DNA of 16,356 nt, taken from positions 1-16,356 of the forward strand of contig CAVKHY010000053.1 in assembly GCA_963656345.1 (NCBI GenBank). The letters run 5' to 3'. Numbering within the stretch: the stretch's first letter is position 1; every line of letters begins with the position of its first letter. This DNA comes from CAKUFA01 sp963656345 (GTDB taxonomy: Bacteria; Bacillota; Clostridia; Christensenellales; Aristaeellaceae). The translations under genes were made by a program, and so were the position numbers. Shown here one piece after another: positions 1 to 6,736 of the stretch. The notes beneath the pieces were generated by a model, which was not told the origin of the DNA, ran no database searches, and saw only the letters and a list, made by a program, of their open reading frames with translations.

Positions 1-32
1 CGATACCATCGTAGAAAGGAAGGCGAGGCAGT

Positions 33-350
33 ATGGCAAGAGAATCGGCGGTGGATCAGTTCCTTGCTGAGCTGCCCCGTCTTGCGGAGCCTTATCGGAC
101 AAGGCTTCAGGGAATCAACAAAACCATCCGCCTGGAATGGGGCTCTCACGTTGCGTTCATTCATCTGGAAGATGGCCATGTTCGGGTAACGAAAAGCTAT
201 GATGAATATCCTTCATGCATCATTCGGACGAAGGAAGGCGTACTGCTGAGCGTGATTCGGGGCAAGACAAAGCCCATGGAAGCACTGCTGTTCGGCAATG
301 TGCGGGTGTACGGGGATGTGAACCTATTGCTAAACCTGTGCAGTATGTAG
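33..350 (+). CDS. SCP2-like (sterol carrier protein 2 fold) small protein
   Basis: This 105-residue protein resembles the small stand-alone SCP2 domain proteins of Firmicutes. The best support is the C-terminal part, where a short segment 'ALLFGNVRVYGDVNLL' matches the usual SCP2 pattern of a small aliphatic stretch, a 'G-x-V/I-x-G-D' turn and a Leu-rich helix. The length fits a single domain (about 100-115 residues). No signal peptide or membrane segment is visible, so it should be cytosolic. SCP2 domains bind hydrophobic ligands such as lipids; the ligand here cannot be predicted. AGGAAGG at 17-23 and GAGG at 25-28 precede the ATG. The gene lies about 190 bp upstream of the amino acid transporter operon, which has its own promoter, so they are probably not one unit. 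The family call is by pattern recognition only. Confidence 0.72.
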   Translation: MARESAVDQFLAELPRLAEPYRTRLQGINKTIRLEWGSHVAFIHLEDGHVRVTKSYDEYPSCIIRTKEGVLLSVIRGKTKPMEALLFGNVRVYGDVNLLLNLCSM

Positions 351-446
351 CAAAACGAACATTTGCACAATCTGGCTTAAAAATGTCCATACGACACAAA
401 ATGCATAAATGTTCCTGAAAAGTGCATGAAAAAAACATAATTACCC

Positions 447-475
447 TTGACGCAAGTTTTTTACAGGCGTAAGAT
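447..475 (+). promoter_or_regulatory. Promoter of the liv-type transporter operon
   Basis: TTGACG (447-452) and TAAGAT (470-475) are separated by exactly 17 bp, a good sigma-A arrangement. Transcription would start near 482, giving a leader of about 60 nt before the ATG at 541. An imperfect inverted repeat (ATAGA-GCG at 474-481 against CGC-A-TCTAT at 511-519, with an inner CTGC/GCAG pair) overlaps the -10 region and leader and could be a regulator site. I see no T-box or known riboswitch. Confidence 0.6.
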
Positions 476-540
476 AGAGCGCAAGAATCTTCTGCTGCGG
501 CAGTGGTTCTCGCATCTATTTTCTTTTAGGAGGAATGACC

Positions 541-1677
541 ATGAAGTTCCGCAAATTGGTTGCAGCTGTTCTGGCACTTGCCATGGCGATGAGCCTGTGC
601 GCTTTCGCATCTGCTGAGGACACCATTAAGATTGGTATGAGCGGCCCCCTGACCGGCGGCGCTGCTGTTTATGGCCTGGCTGTTGAGCATGGTGCACAGA
701 TCGCCGTTGATGAAATCAACGCACTGGGCGGCGTACAGCTTGAGCTGCTGGCAGAAGACGATGAGAACGACGCCGAGAAGGGCATCAACGCTTTCAACAC
801 CCTGCTGGACAAGGGCGCACAGATGATGCTGAGCACCGTGACCACCACTCCCTGCATTGCCGTGTCTGCCGAAGCTTATGCTGAGCGCGTGTTCATGCTG
901 ACCCCCTCTGCTTCCTCTACCAAGGTCATTGAGGGCAAGGATAACATGTACCAGGTGTGCTTCACTGACCCTGCTCAGGGCTCTGCTTCTGCACAGTACA
1001 TTGTGGACAATGCCCTGGCTACCAAGGTGGGCATCATCTACAACAGCGGCTCTGACTACTCCACCGGCATCACCCAGACCTTCGAAGAGAAAGCTACTGA
1101 GCTGGGTCTGGAAGTCGTAGCCAAGCAGGCTTTCACCTCTGATGACAACAGCGACTTCTCCGTGCAGGTTGCTGCTATGAAGGATGCCGGCGCTGACCTG
1201 GTGTTCCTGCCCATCTACTACACCCCCGCTTCCATGATCCTCAAGCAGGCTGCTTCTGTTGGCTATGAGCCCACCTTCTTCGGTGTGGACGGCATGGACG
1301 GCATCCTGAGCCTGGAAGGCTTCGATACCTCTCTGGCTGAGGGCGTTATGCTGCTGACCCCCTTCTCTGCTGACGCTGAGGATGAGAAGACCCAGAAGTT
1401 CGTAAGCACCTATGAGAGCCTGTACGGCGAAGTGCCGAACCAGTTCGCTGCTGATGCTTATGACGGCATCTATGCGCTGTACACCGCAATCCAGGCTGCC
1501 GGCATCACCGCTGAAACCTCTTATGCTGATGCCTGCGATCTGCTGATTGCAGCTTTCCAGGAAATCACGGTGGATGGCGTGACCGGCACCATGACCTGGG
1601 CTGCTACCGGCGAAGTTACCAAGACTCCTATGGCTGTCGTTATCAAGGACGGCGTGTACGTTAGCGCAAACAAGTAA
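541..1677 (+). CDS. livJ: Branched-chain amino acid ABC transporter, substrate-binding protein
   Basis: This is the extracellular ligand-binding protein of a HAAT-family (LivJ/LivK, Peripla_BP_6) importer. After a signal peptide (about residues 1-22, ending AFASA before EDTIKIG), the mature protein opens with the family hallmark 'IKIGMSGPLTGGAAVYG' followed by 'AVDEINALGG'. The 378-residue length is normal. The start at 541 is preferred over an in-frame ATG at 535, because AGGAGG (528-533) is 7 nt from 541 but only 1 nt from 535. A Cys occurs in the signal region (MSLC), but its context is a poor lipobox, so lipoprotein anchoring is uncertain. It is the first gene of a five-gene operon encoding the complete transporter. 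Substrates of this family include Leu/Ile/Val, other amino acids, urea and amides; the exact ligand is not readable here. Confidence 0.93.
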   Translation: MKFRKLVAAVLALAMAMSLCAFASAEDTIKIGMSGPLTGGAAVYGLAVEHGAQIAVDEINALGGVQLELLAEDDENDAEKGINAFNTLLDKGAQMMLSTVTTTPCIAVSAEAYAERVFMLTPSASSTKVIEGKDNMYQVCFTDPAQGSASAQYIVDNALATKVGIIYNSGSDYSTGITQTFEEKATELGLEVVAKQAFTSDDNSDFSVQVAAMKDAGADLVFLPIYYTPASMILKQAASVGYEPTFFGVDGMDGILSLEGFDTSLAEGVMLLTPFSADAEDEKTQKFVSTYESLYGEVPNQFAADAYDGIYALYTAIQAAGITAETSYADACDLLIAAFQEITVDGVTGTMTWAATGEVTKTPMAVVIKDGVYVSANK

Positions 1678-1712
1678 GCCTAAGCGCTCGAAGAGAATCG
1701 GATTCTTTTCAG

Positions 1713-1744
1713 CCGTCTGCCCTGCCGCAAGGCAGGGCAGACGG
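1713..1744 (+). promoter_or_regulatory. Strong intercistronic hairpin after the binding-protein gene
   Basis: A perfect 14-bp GC-rich stem (1713-1726 with 1731-1744) is closed by a GCAA tetraloop. No T-run follows on either strand, so it is not a normal intrinsic terminator. Its place 35 nt after the binding-protein stop suggests a 3'-end stabiliser or partial attenuator that lets the binding protein be made in excess over the permeases, as seen in other ABC importer operons. Confidence 0.7.
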
Positions 1745-1760
1745 AACGGCACACCGCATG

Positions 1761-1822
1761 GCATAAGGTAACCGGCATAAGGCACGTCCAACGTGGGGCG
1801 CTTTATGCTGATTACCTTATGC
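1761..1822. repeat. Nested palindrome in the livJ-livH spacer
   Basis: GCATAAGGTAA (1761-1771) pairs perfectly with TTACCTTATGC (1812-1822). Inside it, GCATAA (1775-1780) pairs with TTATGC (1803-1808), and CACGT (1783-1787) pairs with ACGTG (1791-1795). The motif GGCATAAGG occurs twice directly (1760-1768 and 1774-1782) and once inverted. No T-run follows. It may be a regulator site, a second RNA structure or a small dispersed repeat. Confidence 0.55.
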
Positions 1823-1878
1823 GCACTTTTGGCTGGTATCTGCACTGGATGAAAAAGAGATAGGAGAGGGTGCGGCAA

Positions 1879-2763
1879 ATGATTACATTCCTTTCCCACT
1901 TGGTCAATGGACTGAGCCTGGGCAGCGTTTACGCCATTATTGCCTTGGGATACTCCATGGTGTATGGCATTGCAAAAATGCTGAACTTCGCCCATGGCGA
2001 TGTTATCATGGTCGGTGGCTATATTTGCTTCTGTGCGACCCAATATTGGGGCATGTCGCCTTTGCTGGGGATACTGCTGTCCATTGTGGTCTGTACGGTG
2101 CTTGGCGTGGTGATCGAAGGATTGGCCTACAAGCCCCTTCGCCAGGCAACCTCTCTGGCTGTGCTGATTACGGCCATTGGTGTCAGCTACTTCCTGCAAA
2201 ACATTGCCCAGATCATTTGGGGAGCGAACCCCAAGAGCTTCCCTTCCGTGGTCTCCATTCCTTCCATTTTCCTGTTTGACGGGCAGATGGTTATTTCCGG
2301 CGAGACCATGGTGACGGTGTTTGCGAACATTGTGATCATGGTTGCCTTGACCCTGTTCACCAATAAGACGAAGATGGGCAAGGCCATGCGAGGGGTTTCT
2401 GAGGACAGAGGCGCTGCAGAGCTCATGGGCATTAACGTGAACTTCACCATTTCCATGACCTTTGCCATCGGCAGTGCACTGGCTGCCGTAGCCGGCGTGC
2501 TGCTGTGCTCCTCTTATCCCGTGCTGCAGCCTACTACCGGCTCCATGCCCGGTATTAAGGCCTTTACTGCTGCCGTGTTCGGAGGCATCGGCTCCATCCC
2601 CGGCGCCCTGATCGGCGGCTTGTTGCTGGGCGTCATCGAAATCCTTGGCAAGGCATACGTTTCTACCGAGCTGAGCGATGCACTGGTGTTCGCTGTGCTG
2701 ATTGTTGTGCTGCTGGTGAAGCCGACTGGTCTGCTTGGCAAAGCAGTGCACGAGAAAGTGTGA
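1879..2763 (+). CDS. livH: Branched-chain amino acid ABC transporter permease LivH
   Basis: This is an integral membrane permease of the LivH type, almost entirely hydrophobic. The N-terminus 'SLGSVYAIIALGYSMVYG' followed by 'AKMLNFAHGDV' is the family signature. A cytoplasmic loop 'GVSEDRGAAELMGIN' matches the EAA-like loop that docks onto the ATPases. The C-terminal 'GIGSIPGALIGGLLLG' is also conserved. I chose ATG 1879 (294 residues) because known LivH proteins begin just before the 'NGLSLGS' stretch and GAGGG (1866-1870) lies 8 nt upstream; a GTG at 1870 would add three residues but would overlap the ribosome site. The gene follows the structured spacer after the binding-protein gene and ends 10 bp before the next permease. 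Confidence 0.94.
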   Translation: MITFLSHLVNGLSLGSVYAIIALGYSMVYGIAKMLNFAHGDVIMVGGYICFCATQYWGMSPLLGILLSIVVCTVLGVVIEGLAYKPLRQATSLAVLITAIGVSYFLQNIAQIIWGANPKSFPSVVSIPSIFLFDGQMVISGETMVTVFANIVIMVALTLFTNKTKMGKAMRGVSEDRGAAELMGINVNFTISMTFAIGSALAAVAGVLLCSSYPVLQPTTGSMPGIKAFTAAVFGGIGSIPGALIGGLLLGVIEILGKAYVSTELSDALVFAVLIVVLLVKPTGLLGKAVHEKV

Positions 2764-2773
2764 GGTGAGCGGC

Positions 2774-3823
2774 ATGAAACAGAGCAAAAAACGATTCCTC
2801 AGCAATCTCATTACCTATGGCATGGTGGTGATTGCCTTTATCATCTGCCAGGTCATGGTGCAGAACGGCAGCATGAGCCGCTCCTTCAAGGGACAGCTGG
2901 TGCCCATTTGCGTGTACATCGTCATGGCTGTGTCGCTGAACCTGACGGTAGGCATTTCCGGCGAATTGAGCCTTGGTCATGCAGGATTCATGAGCATCGG
3001 CGCATTCTCCGGCATTGTGGCATCCACTTGGCTGCTGAATTCCTTTAATATGGAAAACACCGTGGTGCGGCTGATCCTGTCCATGGTATTCGGCGGCGTC
3101 ATGGCCGGTGTGGCAGGCGTGCTGATCGGCATCCCCGTCCTTCGCCTTCGGGGCGACTATTTGGCCATTGTGACCCTGGCCTTTGGCGAGATCATCCGTA
3201 ACGTGCTGAACTGCCTGTATTTCTCCGTGGACGGCGGGAGAATCTATGTGTCTTTCAATGATCCCAACCTACCGGGCAAGATTTTCGTTAATGGCCCTGC
3301 AGGTGCAACCGGCATTACGAAGATTGCTACCTTTACCATGGGTTTTGTGCTGGTGCTGTTCGCCCTCTTTGTGGTGCTGAACCTGATCAACAGCCGCACA
3401 GGCCGTGCCATTATGGCTACCCGTGATAACCGAATCGCTGCCGAGTCTGTGGGCATTGCCGTAACCAAGTACAAAATGATCGCCTTCGTGGTGGCAGCCG
3501 TGCTGGCCGGCATGGCCGGTGCCTTGTACGGCTTGAATGCTTCCACCACCGTAGCCAGCAAGTTCAAGTTTGATACGTCCATTCTGGTGCTGGTGTTTGT
3601 GGTGCTGGGCGGCATCGGCAACATCCGCGGCTCTGTGATTGCAGCCACGCTGCTGACCGTGCTGCCTGAAATGCTCCGTGCCTTTGCTGATTACCGGATG
3701 CTGGTGTACGCCGTGGTGCTGATTCTGGTGATGCTGGCGACCAACAATCCCTTCCTGAAGAACTTGGCCAACAGCATTTTCCACCGTGAAAAGCAGAAAA
3801 AGAAGGAGGGCGAAGCGGCATGA
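2774..3823 (+). CDS. livM: Branched-chain amino acid ABC transporter permease LivM
   Basis: This is the second permease of the importer, 349 residues, with many hydrophobic segments. The family marks are 'AVSLNLTVGISGELSLGHAGF' (about residues 52-72), 'RLRGDYLAIVTLAFGEI', the EAA-like loop 'MATRDNRIAAESVGI' and 'VLGGIGNIRGSVIAA' near the C-terminus. The C-terminal tail is Lys/Glu-rich (EKQKKKEGEAA). The ATG at 2774 has a GAGGTGAG ribosome site at 2762-2769, overlapping the stop of the previous gene; an upstream in-frame ATG at 2735 lies inside that gene and has no ribosome site. The stop codon overlaps the next start (ATGA at 3820-3823), which implies translational coupling with the first ATPase. 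Confidence 0.94.
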   Translation: MKQSKKRFLSNLITYGMVVIAFIICQVMVQNGSMSRSFKGQLVPICVYIVMAVSLNLTVGISGELSLGHAGFMSIGAFSGIVASTWLLNSFNMENTVVRLILSMVFGGVMAGVAGVLIGIPVLRLRGDYLAIVTLAFGEIIRNVLNCLYFSVDGGRIYVSFNDPNLPGKIFVNGPAGATGITKIATFTMGFVLVLFALFVVLNLINSRTGRAIMATRDNRIAAESVGIAVTKYKMIAFVVAAVLAGMAGALYGLNASTTVASKFKFDTSILVLVFVVLGGIGNIRGSVIAATLLTVLPEMLRAFADYRMLVYAVVLILVMLATNNPFLKNLANSIFHREKQKKKEGEAA

Positions 3824-4677
3824 CGCAGTTGAAGCGAAAGTCCAACACCAAGATGGTGCCTGTTCCCAGCGAATCCATTGTGCCCGAGCGGGATATTGAC
3901 AAGGCACCCGTACTGGAAGCTCGCCACCTGGGCATTGAATTCGGCGGCCTGAAGGCTGTGGAAGACTTTAACCTGACCATTGGCAGAACGGAAATTGCCG
4001 GTTTGATCGGTCCTAACGGCGCCGGCAAAACAACGGTTTTCAACCTGCTGACCAAGGTGTATCAGCCCACCACCGGCACCGTGCTGATCAACGGTCGTGA
4101 TACCGCTGGTATGAATACAGTGCAGGCCAACAAGCTTGGTATTGCCCGTACTTTCCAGAATATTCGCCTGTTCAGCCAAATGTCCGTGGAAGATAACGTG
4201 CGTATCGGCCTGCACAATCAGGTGAAGTACGGCATGTTTACCGGCATTTTCCGCCTGCCGGCTTTCTGGAAACAGGAGCGGGTGCAACATGAAAAGGCCA
4301 TGGATCTGCTGAGCATCTTCGATATGCAGGACATGGCGGAGATGAAGGCCGGATCCCTGCCCTATGGCGCACAGCGCAGGCTGGAGATCGTACGTGCCTT
4401 GGCTACCAATCCTTCCCTGCTGCTGCTTGATGAGCCGGCAGCCGGCATGAACCCCCATGAAACGGAAGAATTGATGGACAACATCATCAAAATTCGGGAT
4501 AAGTTCCAGATCGCTGTCATGCTGATTGAGCATGATATGAATCTGGTCATGGGCATCTGCGAAGGCATCTGCGTGCTGAACTATGGTAAGGTTATTGCCA
4601 AGGGCACCGCAGAAGAGATTCAGCAGAACCCTGTGGTAATTGAAGCTTACCTGGGCAAGCAGAAGGAGGGAGCCTAA
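3820..4677 (+). CDS. livG: Branched-chain amino acid ABC transporter ATPase LivG
   Basis: This is a cytoplasmic ABC ATPase of the LivG type, 285 residues. Walker A is GPNGAGKT (64-71), the signature region is 'LPYGAQRRLEI' (180-190), a form typical of LivG in place of LSGGQ, Walker B is LLLLDEP (200-206), and the H-loop His is about 238. The last segment 'NPVVIEAYLG' is also typical. The first 28 or so residues are a charged extension (MTQLKRKSNT...) before the normal domain start, so it is longer than the usual 250-260. AAGGAGGG at 3803-3810 serves the ATG at 3820, which overlaps the previous stop. It pairs with LivF below to energise the permeases. Confidence 0.95.
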   Translation: MTQLKRKSNTKMVPVPSESIVPERDIDKAPVLEARHLGIEFGGLKAVEDFNLTIGRTEIAGLIGPNGAGKTTVFNLLTKVYQPTTGTVLINGRDTAGMNTVQANKLGIARTFQNIRLFSQMSVEDNVRIGLHNQVKYGMFTGIFRLPAFWKQERVQHEKAMDLLSIFDMQDMAEMKAGSLPYGAQRRLEIVRALATNPSLLLLDEPAAGMNPHETEELMDNIIKIRDKFQIAVMLIEHDMNLVMGICEGICVLNYGKVIAKGTAEEIQQNPVVIEAYLGKQKEGA

Positions 4678-5399
4678 TGAGTGAGAACCGTAAGCCCCTG
4701 CTGAAGGTTGAGGATATCCACGTATATTACGGCGCCATCCATGCCATTAAGGGCATCAGCTTTGAAGTGTATGAGGACGAAGTGGTGACGCTGATCGGCG
4801 CCAACGGCGCAGGCAAGTCCACCACGCTGAACACGGTGGCAGGCCTGCTTCATCCCCGCAGCGGATCCATCACCTTCGACGGCAAGAGTCTGCTGGCCAT
4901 GCCTTCCTTCAAGGTGGTGTCTCAGGGCATTGCTCTTTGCCCGGAAGGACGACGGATCTTCCAGCAGATGACCGTTCGAGAGAACCTGGAAATGGGCGGC
5001 TATACTCGTCCGGCAGGGGAGATTGAAGCTTCCATTGAAGAAATGTATACCCTGTATCCCCGGCTGAAGGAAAGAGAAAAGCAGATTGCCGGTACCCTTT
5101 CCGGCGGCGAACAGCAGATGCTGGCCATGGCACGTGCCCTCATGAGCAAGCCCAAGCTGCTGATGCTGGATGAGCCCTCCATGGGCTTGGCGCCTATTCT
5201 GGTGGAGCAGATCTTCGACATTGTGAAGACCCTGCACAAGGCAGGCACCACCATCCTGCTGGTGGAACAGAACGCCCAAATGGCGCTGTCCGTTGCGGAT
5301 CGCGCATATGTGCTGGAAACCGGCAACATCAGTATGGAAGGCCCTGCTGACGACCTGCTGCATAATGATGCAGTGAAAAAGGCCTACCTGGGCAGCTGA
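4677..5399 (+). CDS. livF: Branched-chain amino acid ABC transporter ATPase LivF
   Basis: This is the second ABC ATPase, 240 residues, the normal LivF length. Walker A is GANGAGKST (41-49), the signature is LSGGEQQ (141-147), Walker B is LLMLDEP (161-167), and 'GIALCPEGRRIFQQMTVREN' (84-103) is a LivF hallmark around the Q-loop region. The C-terminus 'AVKKAYLG' is conserved. Its ATG shares one base with the previous TAA (TAATG at 4675-4679), with AGAAGGAGGG at 4661-4670 as ribosome site. It is the last gene of the operon; the hairpin-rich block at 5416-5687 follows at once, and no textbook + strand terminator with a long T-run is visible. Confidence 0.95.
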   Translation: MSENRKPLLKVEDIHVYYGAIHAIKGISFEVYEDEVVTLIGANGAGKSTTLNTVAGLLHPRSGSITFDGKSLLAMPSFKVVSQGIALCPEGRRIFQQMTVRENLEMGGYTRPAGEIEASIEEMYTLYPRLKEREKQIAGTLSGGEQQMLAMARALMSKPKLLMLDEPSMGLAPILVEQIFDIVKTLHKAGTTILLVEQNAQMALSVADRAYVLETGNISMEGPADDLLHNDAVKKAYLGS

Positions 5400-5403
5400 T
5401 AAA

Positions 5404-5444
5404 TCAAAAAAAGAAGAGCTGTGAGGACTGTGTCTTCACAGCTC
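5404..5444 (-). terminator. Intrinsic terminator, - strand, at the left edge of the palindromic block
   Basis: Read on the - strand, the hairpin at 5444-5416 (13-bp stem with one G-T pair, 3-nt loop) is followed by TTCTTTTTTTGATT, a proper U-tract. It would end transcripts coming from ppk2 through the block, or a - strand RNA made from the block. On the + strand no T-run follows. Confidence 0.6.
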
Positions 5445-5687
5445 AGACCATCAACGAACCTGGGGTGGCGTTGGAGGGCTCGCAAGCCCTTCAACTCTAG
5501 ATCGAAAATCGGCGACATGTGCGGCGATTTTCGAACGATTTCGCAAGAAATCGTTTCCTTACACGAACGAACGGCCGGGAGAACGACGAAGTCGTTCGAC
5601 CAGTGAGCGAGTGCAAAACTCGACAAAGTGGCTTTGCCACTTTGTCGAAACAAGGAGCTGTGAGGACCGTGTCTTCACAGCTCCTTG
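5416..5687. repeat. Palindrome-rich block between livF and ppk2, bounded by twin hairpins
   Basis: This gene-free stretch between convergent genes is almost wholly made of hairpins. The outer ones, 5416-5444 and 5651-5687, share a 29-nt core identical at 28 positions (T5429 against C5668). In order the others are 5471-5494 (10 bp including one G-T, loop CGCA), 5502-5534 (10 bp, 13-nt loop), 5534-5555 (9 bp, GCAA loop), 5581-5597 (7 bp, loop GAA), 5608-5622 (5 bp) and 5620-5648 (13 bp, loop TTT). Open frames that cross it have no family resemblance and no ribosome sites. It resembles a non-autonomous palindromic repeat (MITE- or BIME-like) or a structured RNA; I cannot tell which from one copy. 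Confidence 0.7.
5651..5687 (-). terminator. Strong hairpin just after ppk2, possible terminator
   Basis: A 17-bp stem (5651-5667 with 5671-5687, loop CGT) begins 15 nt past the ppk2 stop. The sequence after it is only TTTCG on the - strand and CTTTA on the + strand, so U-tracts are weak both ways; it may act in both directions at partial efficiency. Confidence 0.45.
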
Positions 5688-5701
5688 CTTTATGGAAAGC
5701 A

Positions 5702-6565
5702 TCAAGATTCGTTTTCAAGCTGCTCAATGGCGGCAGGCACTTTGGCCGCATCGGCACTGTTCAGGGCAGGATACTGGGGATCCATATCCTTCAGCGTTTC
5801 CAGGAGAATTTCGCTGGTCAGGTAGCGGGTGTACCATTTGTTGTCCGCAGGAATGACATACCAGGGGCTCTCCGGCGTGCCGGTGGCGTTGATGGCATCC
5901 TCGAAGGCTTCATCGTAAGCATCCCACAGCTTCCGCTCCACCATATCAGCCAGGGAAAGCTTCCAGTGCTTGTCCTCCCGCTCCAGCCGGTCAAGGAAAC
6001 GTTCCTTTTGCTCTTCCTTGCTGACATGCAAGAAAAGCTTGACCATCCGGTAGCCGTTTTCATACAGGTACTGTTCCCAGTTCATCAGCTGGGTATAGCG
6101 GCGAGGGAAGAAATCCTCCGTCAGGCAGCGGGGCGCCAGGGCATAGTCCTTCTCCATATGATGCACCCGTACCACCAGCACATCTTCATACTGGGAACGA
6201 TTGAACACGCCGATGGTGCCCCGGGGCGGCAGCGCCTGATTGATGCGCCACAGGTAATCATGCGCCAGCTCCGTTTTGCTGGGGGACTTGAAAGAATGAA
6301 TTTCCAACGCTGCCGGGTTCAGGCCGGAAAACACATGCTTGATCAAGCTGTCCTTGCCGGCAGCATCCCGCGCCTGAATGGCAATGATGAGGCCTTCCTG
6401 CCCGGCTGCGTAAAGCTTCTCCTGCAATAAGGCAGCTTCCCGCAAATTTTCGGCAGTCTTTGCCACAAGCTCTGCCTTATGGCTGCGTGCTTCTCCGGCA
6501 CCGGTATCAAAATCCTTCAGGTTCAGCTTTTTGCTTCCGTCAAATCGGAAGGGTTTCAGCGACAT
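5702..6565 (-). CDS. ppk2: Polyphosphate kinase 2 family protein (PPK2)
   Basis: This 287-residue cytosolic enzyme belongs to the PPK2 family, which transfers phosphate between polyphosphate and nucleotides. Walker A is in 'QARDAAGKDSLIKH' (64-77), Walker B in 'GVFNRSQYEDVLVVRVH' (119-135), and the lid region 'DFFPRRYTQLMNWEQYL' (151-167) is well kept. The motif wording is closest to the one-domain subgroup that phosphorylates AMP or ADP from polyphosphate, but substrate choice is an inference. The Walker A has Ser after Lys-Asp (GKDS), where Gly (GKDG) is more usual. The start has GGAGGAGG at 6573-6580 upstream. It is monocistronic, divergent from the lysA-like gene and convergent with the transporter operon. 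Confidence 0.92.
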   Translation of the reverse strand: MSLKPFRFDGSKKLNLKDFDTGAGEARSHKAELVAKTAENLREAALLQEKLYAAGQEGLIIAIQARDAAGKDSLIKHVFSGLNPAALEIHSFKSPSKTELAHDYLWRINQALPPRGTIGVFNRSQYEDVLVVRVHHMEKDYALAPRCLTEDFFPRRYTQLMNWEQYLYENGYRMVKLFLHVSKEEQKERFLDRLEREDKHWKLSLADMVERKLWDAYDEAFEDAINATGTPESPWYVIPADNKWYTRYLTSEILLETLKDMDPQYPALNSADAAKVPAAIEQLENES

Positions 6566-6599
6566 GGTACGGCCTCCTCCACAGTTGGAACTGACAGTT

Positions 6600-6629
6600 A
6601 TTGTATCATACAGGCGCTTTTTCTGGCAA
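6600..6629 (-). promoter_or_regulatory. Promoter for ppk2
   Basis: On the - strand, TTGCCA (complement of 6624-6629) and TACAAT (complement of 6600-6605) lie 18 bp apart. The start point would be near 6593, leaving about 27 nt to the ATG at 6565, enough for the GGAGGAGG ribosome site. Confidence 0.55.
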
Positions 6630-6669
6630 GCGCTGCAGGGCCTTCTTTTTGCAAGAACAGGGAAAAAAC

Positions 6670-6698
6670 TTGCACCCCTATGCCGAATGTGCTACATT
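6670..6698 (+). promoter_or_regulatory. Promoter for the lysA-like gene
   Basis: TTGCAC (6670-6675) and TACATT (6693-6698) are spaced by 17 bp. Transcription would start near 6705, giving a leader of about 30 nt. It is divergent from the ppk2 promoter, with about 40 bp between the two -35 elements. There is no room for a lysine riboswitch in this leader. Confidence 0.5.
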
Positions 6699-6736
6699 GG
6701 TACAGGATCTCACAGAGGAAGATCGGAGATGGATGT

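Noticed and set aside
476..540. Riboswitch or T-box in the leader of the transporter operon
   Set aside because: The leader is only about 60 nt and lacks the T-box core; the visible pairing partly precedes the expected start point.
535..540. ATG at 535 as start of the binding protein
   Set aside because: It is only 1 nt from AGGAGG; the ATG at 541 has proper spacing and gives a better signal peptide start.
526..2811. A 761-codon open frame on the - strand across livJ, the spacer and livH
   Set aside because: It is antisense to clear transporter genes, its product is rich in His, Gln and Gly with no domain, and it has no sensible ribosome site. It arises from the codon bias of the real genes.
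5416..5687. CRISPR array
   Set aside because: Only two copies of the 29-nt core occur, 239 bp apart, and the sequence between them is hairpins, not regular spacers and repeats.
5519..6430. A 303-codon + strand frame from the hairpin block through ppk2
   Set aside because: It is antisense to PPK2, whose motifs are complete, and its first part is read through palindromes. No family resemblance.
6566..6736. Lysine riboswitch before the lysA-like gene
   Set aside because: The gap is 170 bp and holds two divergent promoters; the leader after the + strand promoter is about 30 nt.
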